The position numbers and the translations under genes were made by a program. The notes under the pieces are model-generated. The model saw only the letters and a program-made list of their open reading frames with translations, ran no database searches and was not told where the DNA came from. A DNA stretch of 16,121 nucleotides, taken from NCBI GenBank assembly GCA_025999435.1, contig BNXH01000038.1, positions 1 through 16,121 on the forward strand, given 5' to 3'. Numbering within the stretch: the stretch's first letter is position 1; the number at the start of each line of letters is the position of its first letter. The stretch is from Bacteroidia bacterium. Lineage in GTDB: Bacteria; Bacteroidota; Bacteroidia; Bacteroidales; Dysgonomonadaceae. Shown here in pieces: positions 1-6,524 of this stretch.

Positions 1-300
1 GGCTGTTTTTACTGCTTTGACTGTCTATTATCGCCACTGTTGGCCTGTATTTTTTATCGTTCATTATTCTGTTATCTATAATCAAAAGCCGGTTAATAAT
101 TTCCCATGTACCATCTTTTACCCATTTGCGATAATACCAATAAACTGTTTGCCAAGGGGAAACTCTCCGGGTAAATCCCGCCACATACAGCCGTTCTTGG
201 TCAGATAAAATATGCCGTTTACTATTTCTTTTAAATCCCATTTACTATTTCTTTGTACCTGAATGATTTTTTCTATAACTTGCCAACCTTGGGTTGAAAG
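1..300 (-). pseudogene. IS5-family transposase remnant, frameshifted and truncated
   Basis: Read on the minus strand, this encodes the N-terminal part of an IS5-family (DUF4096-type) DDE transposase: a WQVIEKII start region, then GCMWRDLPGEF, WQTVYWYYRKWVKDGTWE, and IIDSQSSKNS at the window edge, which includes the first catalytic Asp. Two lesions are visible. First, a run of four G on the plus strand (156-159) is one base short, so the frame breaks inside the conserved PPW motif. Second, the normal initiator and the roughly ten residues before the first Trp are missing, and an in-frame TAG lies just upstream (about 313-315). The terminal inverted repeat that should lie beyond the start is also absent, so the IS end has been lost. 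The other end lies outside the window. Some IS5 relatives use programmed frameshifting, but this break falls at an unusual place and looks like a mutation. Confidence 0.8.
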
Positions 301-647
301 GGTGGATTGCTACCATAAATGAAGGATTGACGAACACAAATCGCGACTATCCTTTCATCGCTTACGGAACCGACTGGCTCGCATTCTCACATTTGATAAT
401 AGCTGTCGCCTTTATCGGGCTTTACGTGAAATCAATCCGCAACAAATGGATCGTATATTTCGGGATGATTGCCTGCTTGGGCGTAATTCCTTTGGCAATG
501 ATCTGTGGGTCAATCAGAGGTATTCCGCTTTACTGGAGGTTAATAGACTGTTCCTTCTGCCTATTCGGGCTTATTCCTCTGTACATGCTGCATATATACA
601 TCAATAAACTGGAAAAACTGATAGACTATCAACCTCCGAAATATTGA
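294..647 (+). pseudogene. 5'-truncated multi-pass membrane protein fragment
   Basis: This reading frame can only start at a TTG at 294, with an in-frame TAA at 276, and has no recognisable ribosome binding site. Its 117 residues contain YPFIAYGTDWLAFSH, followed by three hydrophobic segments at about residues 28-46, 53-73 and 83-101, and a WRLIDCSF motif between the second and third. From memory, this resembles an uncharacterised Bacteroidota membrane-protein family whose members carry one more N-terminal transmembrane helix before the YPFxAYGTDW motif. That helix is missing here, and the upstream DNA is transposase remnant. I infer that the IS insertion or a later deletion removed the promoter and the first exon-like portion of the gene. 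No function is known to me. Expression is doubtful, so I call it a gene fragment rather than an intact gene. Confidence 0.6.
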
Positions 648-727
648 TTATAGGCACATGTAGCCCAATATGTTTCTATATATGGAGACAGCAATATATT
701 TGGTTGAAACTCTCCATTTCATAAACT

Positions 728-1498
728 CTAAAGGTTAAAAAGCTTTCTGGCGTTATTTGTAGTTATTTCACCAACTTCTTCGTCTGTTATACCGTATATC
801 TCCGACAACTTTTGCACAACAAACAATGTATATGACGATTCATTCCTTTTTCCCCGATAAGGAACCGGTGACAAATAAGGAGCATCCGTTTCCACAACTA
901 TACGGGAAAGATCGGTTTGCTTCAATACAGTAGATAATGTTGAATTTTTGAATGTGACAACTCCGTTTATTCCAAGCAGGAAATTCTCCAGCGACAAAAT
1001 GCTTTGCAATTCTTCTATCGAACCTCCGAAACTATGAAATACACCCCTTAATTTTTCCGGCCCTACATTCCTGACACATTCTATACACTCGGCTATGGCA
1101 TCTCTCGAATGAATAGCGACAGGAAGGCCATATTCTATACTCCATCTTAATTGTTCTTCAAAAACGTATTTCTGCTCCTGCTCAAATGTTTTATCCCAAT
1201 AAAGGTCAATCCCGATCTCACCAATAGCGATATAGGAGCGTGTTTTCAATTGTTGTTTTATCGTATCCAACTCACTTTGCCAATCTTCACCCACACTTGT
1301 AGGATGTAAGCCCATCATAGGAATACAATAGTCTTTGTACCGACCGGCCGTATCATGCAATCGCGAAAGAGAGGAAACATCTACGTTAGGCAGTAATATT
1401 TTTTCCACGCCTGCGGCTCGCGCCCGGGCAATAACATCATCGATATCGTTGTCAAATTCTTCGGAATAAATATGAGAATGTGTATCAATTATCTTCAT
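728..1498 (-). CDS. TatD-family metal-dependent hydrolase (deoxyribonuclease-type)
   Basis: A 256-residue TatD-family protein with a TIM-barrel amidohydrolase fold. Metal-binding and catalytic motifs are all present and in order: DTHSH (His7, His9), GLHP at 63-66, GEIGID with Glu94, IHSR with His130, FHSF with His155, and ETDAPYL with Asp205. Family members are cytoplasmic Mg/Zn-dependent enzymes reported to act as 3'-5' exonucleases or DNases in DNA repair and turnover, though the natural substrate of bacteroidal paralogues is not settled. The length is normal for the family. Its start codon overlaps the end of the preceding gene by 14 bases, which implies translational coupling as the last gene of an operon with the isoprenyl synthase. 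No clear terminator is visible in the 80 bases after the stop. Confidence 0.93.
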   Translation of the reverse strand: MKIIDTHSHIYSEEFDNDIDDVIARARAAGVEKILLPNVDVSSLSRLHDTAGRYKDYCIPMMGLHPTSVGEDWQSELDTIKQQLKTRSYIAIGEIGIDLYWDKTFEQEQKYVFEEQLRWSIEYGLPVAIHSRDAIAECIECVRNVGPEKLRGVFHSFGGSIEELQSILSLENFLLGINGVVTFKNSTLSTVLKQTDLSRIVVETDAPYLSPVPYRGKRNESSYTLFVVQKLSEIYGITDEEVGEITTNNARKLFNL

Positions 1499-2198
1499 CT
1501 TGTAAATCAGCTTTTTCTCTTTCTTCCCGCCTCAAATAATAGACGACACCATATTCTTTGCTCCTTTCCAATCTCTCTTTAGGCGGAAAATTAGCATAAG
1601 CGGCTTCTACCTGATTCCACAGTGTCGTCAATGTGTTATCTACATCTTTTCGCTGCATACTCAAATTTTCCAACTCGCGAGCGGTTGTATTCTGATATGT
1701 TTTTTGTGCAAAATAGGCATCCCTAAATTGTGAGAATGCTACATTTACACGAGCTATCGCCGGATTGTAGATAGGTGCTCCACCTTGCCTGATACGTGTC
1801 TGTTCTCCGTTTATCACATTTTCGCCCCAATAGAGCAACAAATCATTACTTGTCAGGTCGGGAACCGTAAAGTTATCAGGTTCAATACCATAAAGTTGTT
1901 TTGTCTCTTTTTTAATTTCACTGCGAATCACACAAAAATTTAACACTTGTATAAAATGTGATACATATAAGCGTGCATTCTTGATTAATTTCTGAAATAT
2001 CCTGTTAGCCGAAGCTTGTGTATCGAGACTATTCTTATACCGGATATATGCACCTTCAAAATTGCGAAGCATTAGTTCCAGTTTATAAATTTCAAGCGAT
2101 ATAATTCCTCGTCCGAAAATAGAATTATGTTTTTCAATCGCTGTTTTCAATGCCTTTATCCGTGCATTATCTGTATTTGGCAAGCGTCTGTATGGCAT
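1485..2198 (-). CDS. Conserved hypothetical protein of the prenyl synthase-TatD operon
   Basis: A soluble, mainly alpha-helical protein of 237 residues with no signal peptide or membrane segment. I do not recognise a named domain. It begins MPYRRLPNTDNARI. It has a basic, heptad-like helical first half, a short proline-rich linker around residues 107-114 (EPDNFTVPD), a glycine-rich patch near 137-142 (RIRQGGAPI), and a strongly charged C-terminus. It starts 18 bases after the isoprenyl synthase stop and overlaps the TatD-like gene by 14 bases, so all three are almost certainly co-transcribed. The overall look matches Bacteroidota-only 'hypothetical protein' families I have seen, but I cannot assign a role. 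A coiled-coil or nucleic-acid-associated function would be guesswork. Confidence 0.8.
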   Translation of the reverse strand: MPYRRLPNTDNARIKALKTAIEKHNSIFGRGIISLEIYKLELMLRNFEGAYIRYKNSLDTQASANRIFQKLIKNARLYVSHFIQVLNFCVIRSEIKKETKQLYGIEPDNFTVPDLTSNDLLLYWGENVINGEQTRIRQGGAPIYNPAIARVNVAFSQFRDAYFAQKTYQNTTARELENLSMQRKDVDNTLTTLWNQVEAAYANFPPKERLERSKEYGVVYYLRREEREKADLQDEDN

Positions 2199-2216
2199 AG
2201 TGAGTGTGTTTTATTA

Positions 2217-3194
2217 TTAAGAAATCCGTGACATGAGATTTTCCGCCAAACTATACAGTTCTTTCTTCTTGTTCCTATCCACATTTACTTTATCGAGGCA
2301 ACTTATCGCCTCCTTATAGTACCTGTTGATAAGTTCCTCTGATTTTTGTTTCAGGTTCAATTTGTCATAAATAGCTGTAACAGCCTTTATTTTAGCCTCT
2401 TCACTATAGTTGGTTTTATTTATCCACTCCATCAATTCACCTTTAGAAGCGCTGTCTTCCAATGCATTTATCAGCAGGAATGTTTTTTTGTTGCAAAGAA
2501 TATCTCCACCTATACGCTTACCAAAATTGGTACTGTCGCCGTACACATCGAGCAAATCATCTTTTAGTTGAAAACCTAATCCTACATTAATGCCGAAATC
2601 GTACAGATTATTAGCGTCTGCATCCGGAGCCCCTGCTACTATGGCTCCTTCTTTCAGAGTACATCCCAACAATACGGCTGTTTTAAGCCTTATCATCTCC
2701 AGATATTCGGGAATAGTAACATCCATGCGCTGCTCAAATTCCATATCGTATTGCTGTCCGCAACAGATCTCGGTCGCAGTAACAGAGAACAAGTCCAGGG
2801 CAGGCTTTAAGTATTCAGAATCGACTTTGGCTATCTCTTTATATGCTTCTATCAACATGGCATCACCCGAAAGTACCGCCGTATTATCACCCCACTTTAT
2901 ATGTACGGTAGGTTCCCCTCTCCGCATATTGGCTCTGTCCATCAGATCATCGTGCAAAAGTGTAAAATTATGAAATACTTCGATAGCCAATGCCACCGGC
3001 ACCGCCCGTAAAACATCATCCCTGTACAGGTTGTAGGACATGAGTGTCAATGCCGGACGCACCCTCTTACCTCCAAGTGAAAGTATATAGGTAATAGGCT
3101 CAAAAAGAGACTGCGGATCGATATTATACTCTATTTTTGATATTTCGTTATTTACAATGCCGAGTATGTCCTCAAATGTATAAGCGGATCCCAT
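2217..3194 (-). CDS. Polyprenyl (isoprenyl) diphosphate synthase, short-chain type
   Basis: A trans-isoprenyl diphosphate synthase of 325 residues, normal for the family. It condenses isopentenyl diphosphate with allylic diphosphates in the cytosol to feed quinone or other isoprenoid synthesis. Visible motifs are GGKRVRP at 41-47, the first Asp-rich motif HDDLMD (Asp82, Asp83, Asp86) followed by RRGEPT, and the second Asp-rich motif KDDLLD (Asp212, Asp213, Asp216) preceded by GLGFQL. The first Asp motif is the two-spacer DDxxD form, not the longer form of type II bacterial farnesyl synthases. Phe77, five residues before it, is a bulky residue where short-chain (C15-C20) enzymes of this type restrict product length. 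A C15-C20 product is therefore an inference, not proven. This is the first gene of the minus-strand operon and has its own promoter upstream. Confidence 0.92.
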   Translation of the reverse strand: MGSAYTFEDILGIVNNEISKIEYNIDPQSLFEPITYILSLGGKRVRPALTLMSYNLYRDDVLRAVPVALAIEVFHNFTLLHDDLMDRANMRRGEPTVHIKWGDNTAVLSGDAMLIEAYKEIAKVDSEYLKPALDLFSVTATEICCGQQYDMEFEQRMDVTIPEYLEMIRLKTAVLLGCTLKEGAIVAGAPDADANNLYDFGINVGLGFQLKDDLLDVYGDSTNFGKRIGGDILCNKKTFLLINALEDSASKGELMEWINKTNYSEEAKIKAVTAIYDKLNLKQKSEELINRYYKEAISCLDKVNVDRNKKKELYSLAENLMSRIS

Positions 3195-3217
3195 AATTAA
3201 GTTGATATTATATACTG

Positions 3218-3229
3218 TTCGCTAGCGAA
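3218..3229. promoter_or_regulatory. Perfect 12-bp palindrome in the isoprenyl synthase leader
   Basis: TTCGCTAGCGAA is a perfect 12-base palindrome between the promoter-like -7 box and the ATG of the isoprenyl synthase gene. It could bind a dimeric regulator or mark a short mRNA hairpin. Nothing else in the window repeats it, so the regulatory role is only a possibility. Confidence 0.35.
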
Positions 3230-3245
3230 TAAACTGCTTTACAGA

Positions 3246-3277
3246 CAAAGATAACTAAAATTATACGGAATTTACAA
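3246..3277 (-). promoter_or_regulatory. Bacteroidota-type promoter for the isoprenyl synthase operon
   Basis: On the minus strand, TATCTTTG (3246-3253) fits the Bacteroidota -7 consensus TAnnTTTG. A TTG (3275-3277) lies 21 bases further upstream, where the -33 element is expected. It lies about 50 bases before the ATG at 3194, so the transcript would have a short leader. The match is by consensus only. Confidence 0.55.
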
Positions 3278-3308
3278 GTACAAACTCCTATTTCCCAGGA
3301 CAAACCTT

Positions 3309-3357
3309 TCAAAAAAATGAAAAATTAAAAATGAAAAATGAAGAATGGCGCAAAGCG
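3309..3357 (+). repeat. Left arm of 49-bp inverted repeat enclosing the repeat island
   Basis: This A-rich 49-base segment starts TCAAAAAAATGA and ends GCGCAAAGCG. It matches the reverse complement of 4349-4397 at 46 of 49 positions by direct comparison. It lies immediately outside the A/B repeat array, so together the two arms bracket about 1.09 kb. AT-rich words like these are common between Bacteroidota genes, but the length and near-identity here stand out. Confidence 0.85.
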
Positions 3358-3494
3358 ACAGTAACAGTAAACAGTTATCAGTCAACAGTCAACAACTTGT
3401 ACCTCGTATCTCGTCTACTCGTAACTTTTTAACTAAAAAGTAACAAACTTCTACAGTAGTCAGTAGTTAGTAGTTAGTAAACAATCGACCTTTT

Positions 3495-3592
3495 CGTCAT
3501 TGCGAATTGAAAATCGGCGGAGCCAACAGGAGTGAAGCAATCCAGAGTATTGATTATTAATGGATTGCTTCGGGTAAACCCTCGCAATGACG
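3495..3592. repeat. Module B copy 1: palindromic dispersed repeat
   Basis: The outer arms CGTCATTGCGA (3495-3505) and TCGCAATGACG (3582-3592) pair perfectly. The inner arms GAAGCAATCCA (3534-3544) and TGGATTGCTTC (3561-3571) also pair perfectly around a 16-base AT-rich loop. This layout, GTCATTGCGA followed by GAAGCAATCC, resembles a hairpin repeat family found scattered between genes in many bacteria (general knowledge). Confidence 0.9.
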
Positions 3593-3720
3593 TGCGACAG
3601 TCAACAGTCAACAACTTGTACCTCGTACCTCGTCTACTCGTAACTTTTTAACTAAAAAGTAACAAACTTCTACAGTCAGCAGTAGCCAGTAGTCAGTAGT
3701 CAGTCAACAGTCGACCTTTT

Positions 3721-3820
3721 CGTCATTGCGAATTCGAAGAATCGGCGGAGCCAACAGGAGTGAAGCAATCCAGAGTATTGATTATTAATGGATTGCTTCG
3801 GGTAAACCCTCGCAATGACG
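3721..3820. repeat. Module B copy 2: palindromic dispersed repeat
   Basis: This is the same nested-palindrome element as copy 1, with outer arms at 3721-3731 and 3810-3820. It is two bases longer because the sequence after the left outer arm differs (AATTCGAAGAATCGG instead of AATTGAAAATCGG). The rest of the unit is identical to copy 1. Confidence 0.9.
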
Positions 3821-4058
3821 TGCGACAGTCAACAATCAACAACTTGTACCTCGTACCTCGTCTACTCGTAACTTTTTAACTAAAAAGTAACAAACTTCTA
3901 CAGTCAGCAGTAGCCAGTAGTCAGTAGTCAGTAGTCAGTCAACAGTCAACAACTTGTACCTCGTACCTCGTCTACTCGTAACTTTTTAACTAAAATGTAA
4001 CAAACTTCTACAGTCAGCAGTAGCCAGTAGTCAGTAGTCAGTCAACAGTCGACCTTTT

Positions 4059-4156
4059 CGTCATTGCGAATTGAAAATCGGCGGAGCCAACAGGAGTGAA
4101 GCAATCCAGAGTATTGATTATTAATGGATTGCTTCGGGTAAACCCTCGCAATGACG
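4059..4156. repeat. Module B copy 3: palindromic dispersed repeat
   Basis: This third nested-palindrome element is identical to copy 1 over the full 98 bases as far as I can compare by eye. It is followed by a slightly diverged spacer (CAGTCATCAGCCAAT) and the final module A copy. Confidence 0.9.
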
Positions 4157-4240
4157 TGCGACAGTCATCAGCCAATAACTTGTACCTCGTACCTCGTCTA
4201 CTCGTAACTTTTTAACTAAAAAGTAACAAACTCCACACTC

Positions 4241-4275
4241 ATTTTCAAATCTTCAAATTCGCTAATTTTCAAATT
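4241..4275. repeat. TTTTCAAA-type AT-rich dispersed repeat
   Basis: ATTTTCAAATCTTCAAATT (4241-4259), followed by a further ATTTTCAAATT, matches 18 of 19 bases with 9834-9852 near the mutS-like gene end. It lies between the last module A copy and the right inverted arm and is probably a low-complexity intergenic repeat family. Confidence 0.6.
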
Positions 4276-4348
4276 AAAAATTATCACTGTATTTATAGAT
4301 AAAACTATGCGCCGGACAATGTTTCACTCTTCGTTCTTCACTTTTCAT

Positions 4349-4397
4349 CGCTTTGCGCTATTCTTCATTTTTAATTTTTAATTCTTCATTTTTTTGA
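4349..4397 (-). repeat. Right arm of 49-bp inverted repeat enclosing the repeat island
   Basis: This is the inverted partner of 3309-3357, with 46 of 49 positions matching. It ends about 54 bases before the -7 box of the ugd operon. A short palindromic GGGTTTACCC follows directly (4399-4408), and the same ten bases occur inverted inside each module B arm. Confidence 0.85.
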
Positions 4398-4450
4398 TGG
4401 GTTTACCCTGTTTTATATCAGGGGGAGGTAAATAAGTAAAAGATAAATAT

Positions 4451-4458
4451 TACCTTTG
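4451..4458 (+). promoter_or_regulatory. -7 box of a Bacteroidota promoter for ugd
   Basis: TACCTTTG fits TAnnTTTG exactly and lies 55 bases before the ugd ATG. I see no good TTG at the -33 position (roughly 4425-4432), so this would be a one-box match or a weak promoter. It is the only such box in the leader. Confidence 0.5.
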
Positions 4459-4513
4459 TTTTTCGAAAAAATCAAACGTTTACAAATAATATACTTGTTA
4501 ACTAATTTTTGAA

Positions 4514-5833
4514 ATGAAAATAGCTATTGTAGGTACAGGTTATGTAGGTCTGGTGACAGGAACTTGTTTCGCAGAAATGGGGACAGAAGTCTACTGTGTA
4601 GATATCGATCGAAAGAAAATAGAGAATCTGAAAAATGGAATTATTCCTATTTTCGAACCTGGACTCGATGAAATGGTAGACCGCAATTTTAAGGCGGGGC
4701 GCTTGCGTTTTACTACCGACCTGAGCTCGATTCTTAACGAAGTAGATATTGTTTTTTCCGCCGTTGGTACTCCTCCGGACGAAGATGGCAGCGCCGATCT
4801 TAAATATGTATTGGACGTAGCTCATACAATTGGCAAGAACCTCAATAAATACATGCTTATTGTAACCAAAAGTACTGTTCCTGTAGGAACTGCTAAATTG
4901 GTAAAGAAAACCATTCAGGACGAGCTGGATAAAAGAGGTTTGCCGGATCTTAAATTCGATGTGGCATCTAATCCCGAATTTCTGAAAGAAGGCGCGGCTA
5001 TAACGGATTTTATGCAACCCGACCGTGTGGTTGTCGGCATTGAATCGGAAGAAGCCCGGAAACTGATGGAGCGTTTATATAAGCCATTTACATTAAATAA
5101 TTATCGTATTATTTATACAGATATACCGTCTGCCGAAATGATCAAGTATGCAGCCAATGCCATGCTTGCTACACGCATCAGCTTTATGAATGATATTGCC
5201 AATCTGTGTGAGATTGTAGGGGCAGATGTAACCATGGTACGTAAAGGAATAGGCTCGGATGCCCGTATCGGTTCCAAATTCTTATATTCAGGTTGCGGAT
5301 ATGGTGGCAGTTGCTTTCCTAAAGATGTGAAGGCAATCATCAAAACCGCAAAAAAACTGGGTTACAGAATGGAGATTCTCGAAGCTGTGGAGAACGTAAA
5401 TGAGCGCCAGAAAAATATTCTTTTCGAAAAACTGATGAAATATTATAATGGCGATATCAAAGGAAAAACAATTGCCGTATGGGGATTGGCCTTCAAGCCT
5501 AAAACCGATGATATGCGCGAGGCTCCGTCGCTGGTACTGATAGACAAAATAATCGAAGCCGGAGCTAAAGTAAGAGTTTATGATCCGGTAGCAATGGAAG
5601 AAGCTAAAAAACACCATTTGGGAGACAGTGTTATATATGCAAAAGATATTTATGATGCCACTCTCGATGCCGATGCCATTTTGATGGTGACAGAATGGAA
5701 TGAGTTCCGTCTGCCTACATGGGATGTAATAAAGAGAACGATGAAAAAGCCCGTTGTGTTTGACGGCAGGAATATATACAATAAACAGGATATGAGCGAT
5801 TCCGGTTTCGACTATTTCGGAATAGGAATTTAA
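4514..5833 (+). CDS. ugd: UDP-glucose 6-dehydrogenase family
   Basis: A cytoplasmic NAD-dependent sugar-nucleotide dehydrogenase of 439 residues. It oxidises UDP-glucose to UDP-glucuronate in two steps, giving a precursor for capsule or other surface polysaccharides. The N-terminal Rossmann domain carries GTGYVG at 7-12, then AVGTPP at 83-88 and TKSTVPVGT at 118-126. The active site is complete: NPEFLKEG at 153-160, Lys211 and Asn215 in the MIKYAANA segment, and the catalytic Cys267 in [11 protein letters not shown] second Rossmann-like domain fills the C-terminus ([13 protein letters not shown]). UDP-ManNAc or GDP-mannose dehydrogenases share the fold, but these motifs favour the UDP-glucose enzyme. 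It is first in a plus-strand group, 17 bases before the ABC ATPase gene. Confidence 0.93.
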   Translation: MKIAIVGTGYVGLVTGTCFAEMGTEVYCVDIDRKKIENLKNGIIPIFEPGLDEMVDRNFKAGRLRFTTDLSSILNEVDIVFSAVGTPPDEDGSADLKYVLDVAHTIGKNLNKYMLIVTKSTVPVGTAKLVKKTIQDELDKRGLPDLKFDVASNPEFLKEGAAITDFMQPDRVVVGIESEEARKLMERLYKPFTLNNYRIIYTDIPSAEMIKYAANAMLATRISFMNDIANLCEIVGADVTMVRKGIGSDARIGSKFLYSGCGYGGSCFPKDVKAIIKTAKKLGYRMEILEAVENVNERQKNILFEKLMKYYNGDIKGKTIAVWGLAFKPKTDDMREAPSLVLIDKIIEAGAKVRVYDPVAMEEAKKHHLGDSVIYAKDIYDATLDADAILMVTEWNEFRLPTWDVIKRTMKKPVVFDGRNIYNKQDMSDSGFDYFGIGI

Positions 5834-5850
5834 TATCTATATGCGCATAT

Positions 5851-6522
5851 ATGATTACAGTAGAAGGTATTACCAAGAGTTTTGGAACACTGAATGTACT
5901 GAAAGGGATTGACCTTCATGTAGGGAAAGGTGAAATTATATCCATTGTCGGGGCCAGTGGCGCGGGAAAAACAACCCTCCTCCAGATAATGGGAACATTA
6001 GATAAACCGGATGGCGGGACGATCGTAATAAATGACCAAAAACTCAGTAAATTAAGCGATAGCCGTTTGTCCGATTTCAGAAATAAAAATATAGGATTTG
6101 TCTTTCAATTTCATCAGCTTTTGCCTGAGTTCACAGCTTTGGAAAATGTAATGATGCCTGCTCTCATCGGTAAAATGAAAGAAGCTCAAGCCAAAAAGAG
6201 AGCTAAGGAATTACTCGACTTGCTAGGATTGCCGGATAGGATGGAGCATAAACCAAACGAGCTTTCGGGAGGAGAAAAGCAAAGGGTGGCGGTAGCCCGT
6301 GCCCTGATTAATGATCCGGCCATAATCCTTGCCGATGAACCGTCCGGAAGTTTAGATACGGAAAATAAAGCCGAACTTCATCAGCTATTTTTCAAATTGC
6401 GCGATACCTTGGGGCAAACTTTTGTAATTGTAACGCATGACGAACATCTGGCTTCCATAACCGACCGTACAGTACATATGAAAGACGGCCGGATCATAGA
6501 TTATCAACCTATAGCTCTTTAA
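5851..6522 (+). CDS. LolD/MacB-type ABC transporter ATP-binding protein
   Basis: A 223-residue ATPase subunit of the MacB/LolD/FtsE class of ABC exporters. These work with FtsX-like permeases to move lipoproteins, peptides or other cargo from the inner membrane. All nucleotide-binding motifs are intact: Walker A GASGAGKT (34-41), Q-loop Gln86 in [12 protein letters not shown], signature LSGGEKQ (138-144), Walker B IILADEP (158-164), D-loop SLD (167-169) and His196 in the H-loop. The [16 protein letters not shown] stretch is typical of LolD. No permease gene lies next to it; its neighbours are ugd and dprA. In Bacteroidota the LolD-like ATPase is often separate from its permease, so LolD is the best guess but the cargo is unproven. 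It ends two bases before the dprA ATG. Confidence 0.88.
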   Translation: MITVEGITKSFGTLNVLKGIDLHVGKGEIISIVGASGAGKTTLLQIMGTLDKPDGGTIVINDQKLSKLSDSRLSDFRNKNIGFVFQFHQLLPEFTALENVMMPALIGKMKEAQAKKRAKELLDLLGLPDRMEHKPNELSGGEKQRVAVARALINDPAIILADEPSGSLDTENKAELHQLFFKLRDTLGQTFVIVTHDEHLASITDRTVHMKDGRIIDYQPIAL

Positions 6523-6524
6523 TT

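Larger units (their letters stand above)
3361..4239. repeat. Tandem repeat island, pattern A-B-A-B-A-A-B-A
   Basis: This non-coding stretch is built from two modules. Module A has a 56-base core beginning AACTTGTACCTCGTA, with copies at 3394-3449, 3613-3668, 3841-3896, 3951-4006 and 4177-4232. Each core includes a small hairpin, ACTTTTT-AACT-AAAAAGT. Module B is a ~100-base imperfect palindrome, present three times. After each A core except the last comes a degenerate tract of AGTCAGT-type heptamers that runs into GTCAACAGTC. Copy starts are 219, 228, 110 and 226 bases apart; the short step is the A-A junction that lacks B. Copies are nearly identical, which points to recent duplication. No start-to-stop reading frame of note lies here. 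Confidence 0.92.

Noticed and set aside
17..208. 63-residue open frame on the plus strand
   Set aside because: It is the reverse strand of the transposase remnant and shows no conserved features.
648..727. Hairpin GGAGA...TCTCC after the TatD-family gene
   Set aside because: The stem is only five bases with a long loop, so it is not a convincing terminator.
3361..4239. Possible CRISPR array
   Set aside because: Repeat spacing is irregular (219, 228, 110, 226), the 'spacers' are themselves repeats, and no cas gene is present.
4406..4423. CCCTG...CAGGG hairpin before ugd as a terminator or riboswitch
   Set aside because: The stem is five bases, no U-run follows, and it lies upstream of the proposed -7 box, so it would not be in the transcript.
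4502..5017. 171-residue open frame on the minus strand
   Set aside because: It lies antisense to the well-supported ugd gene, has a low-complexity composition with no recognisable motif, and has no upstream signal.
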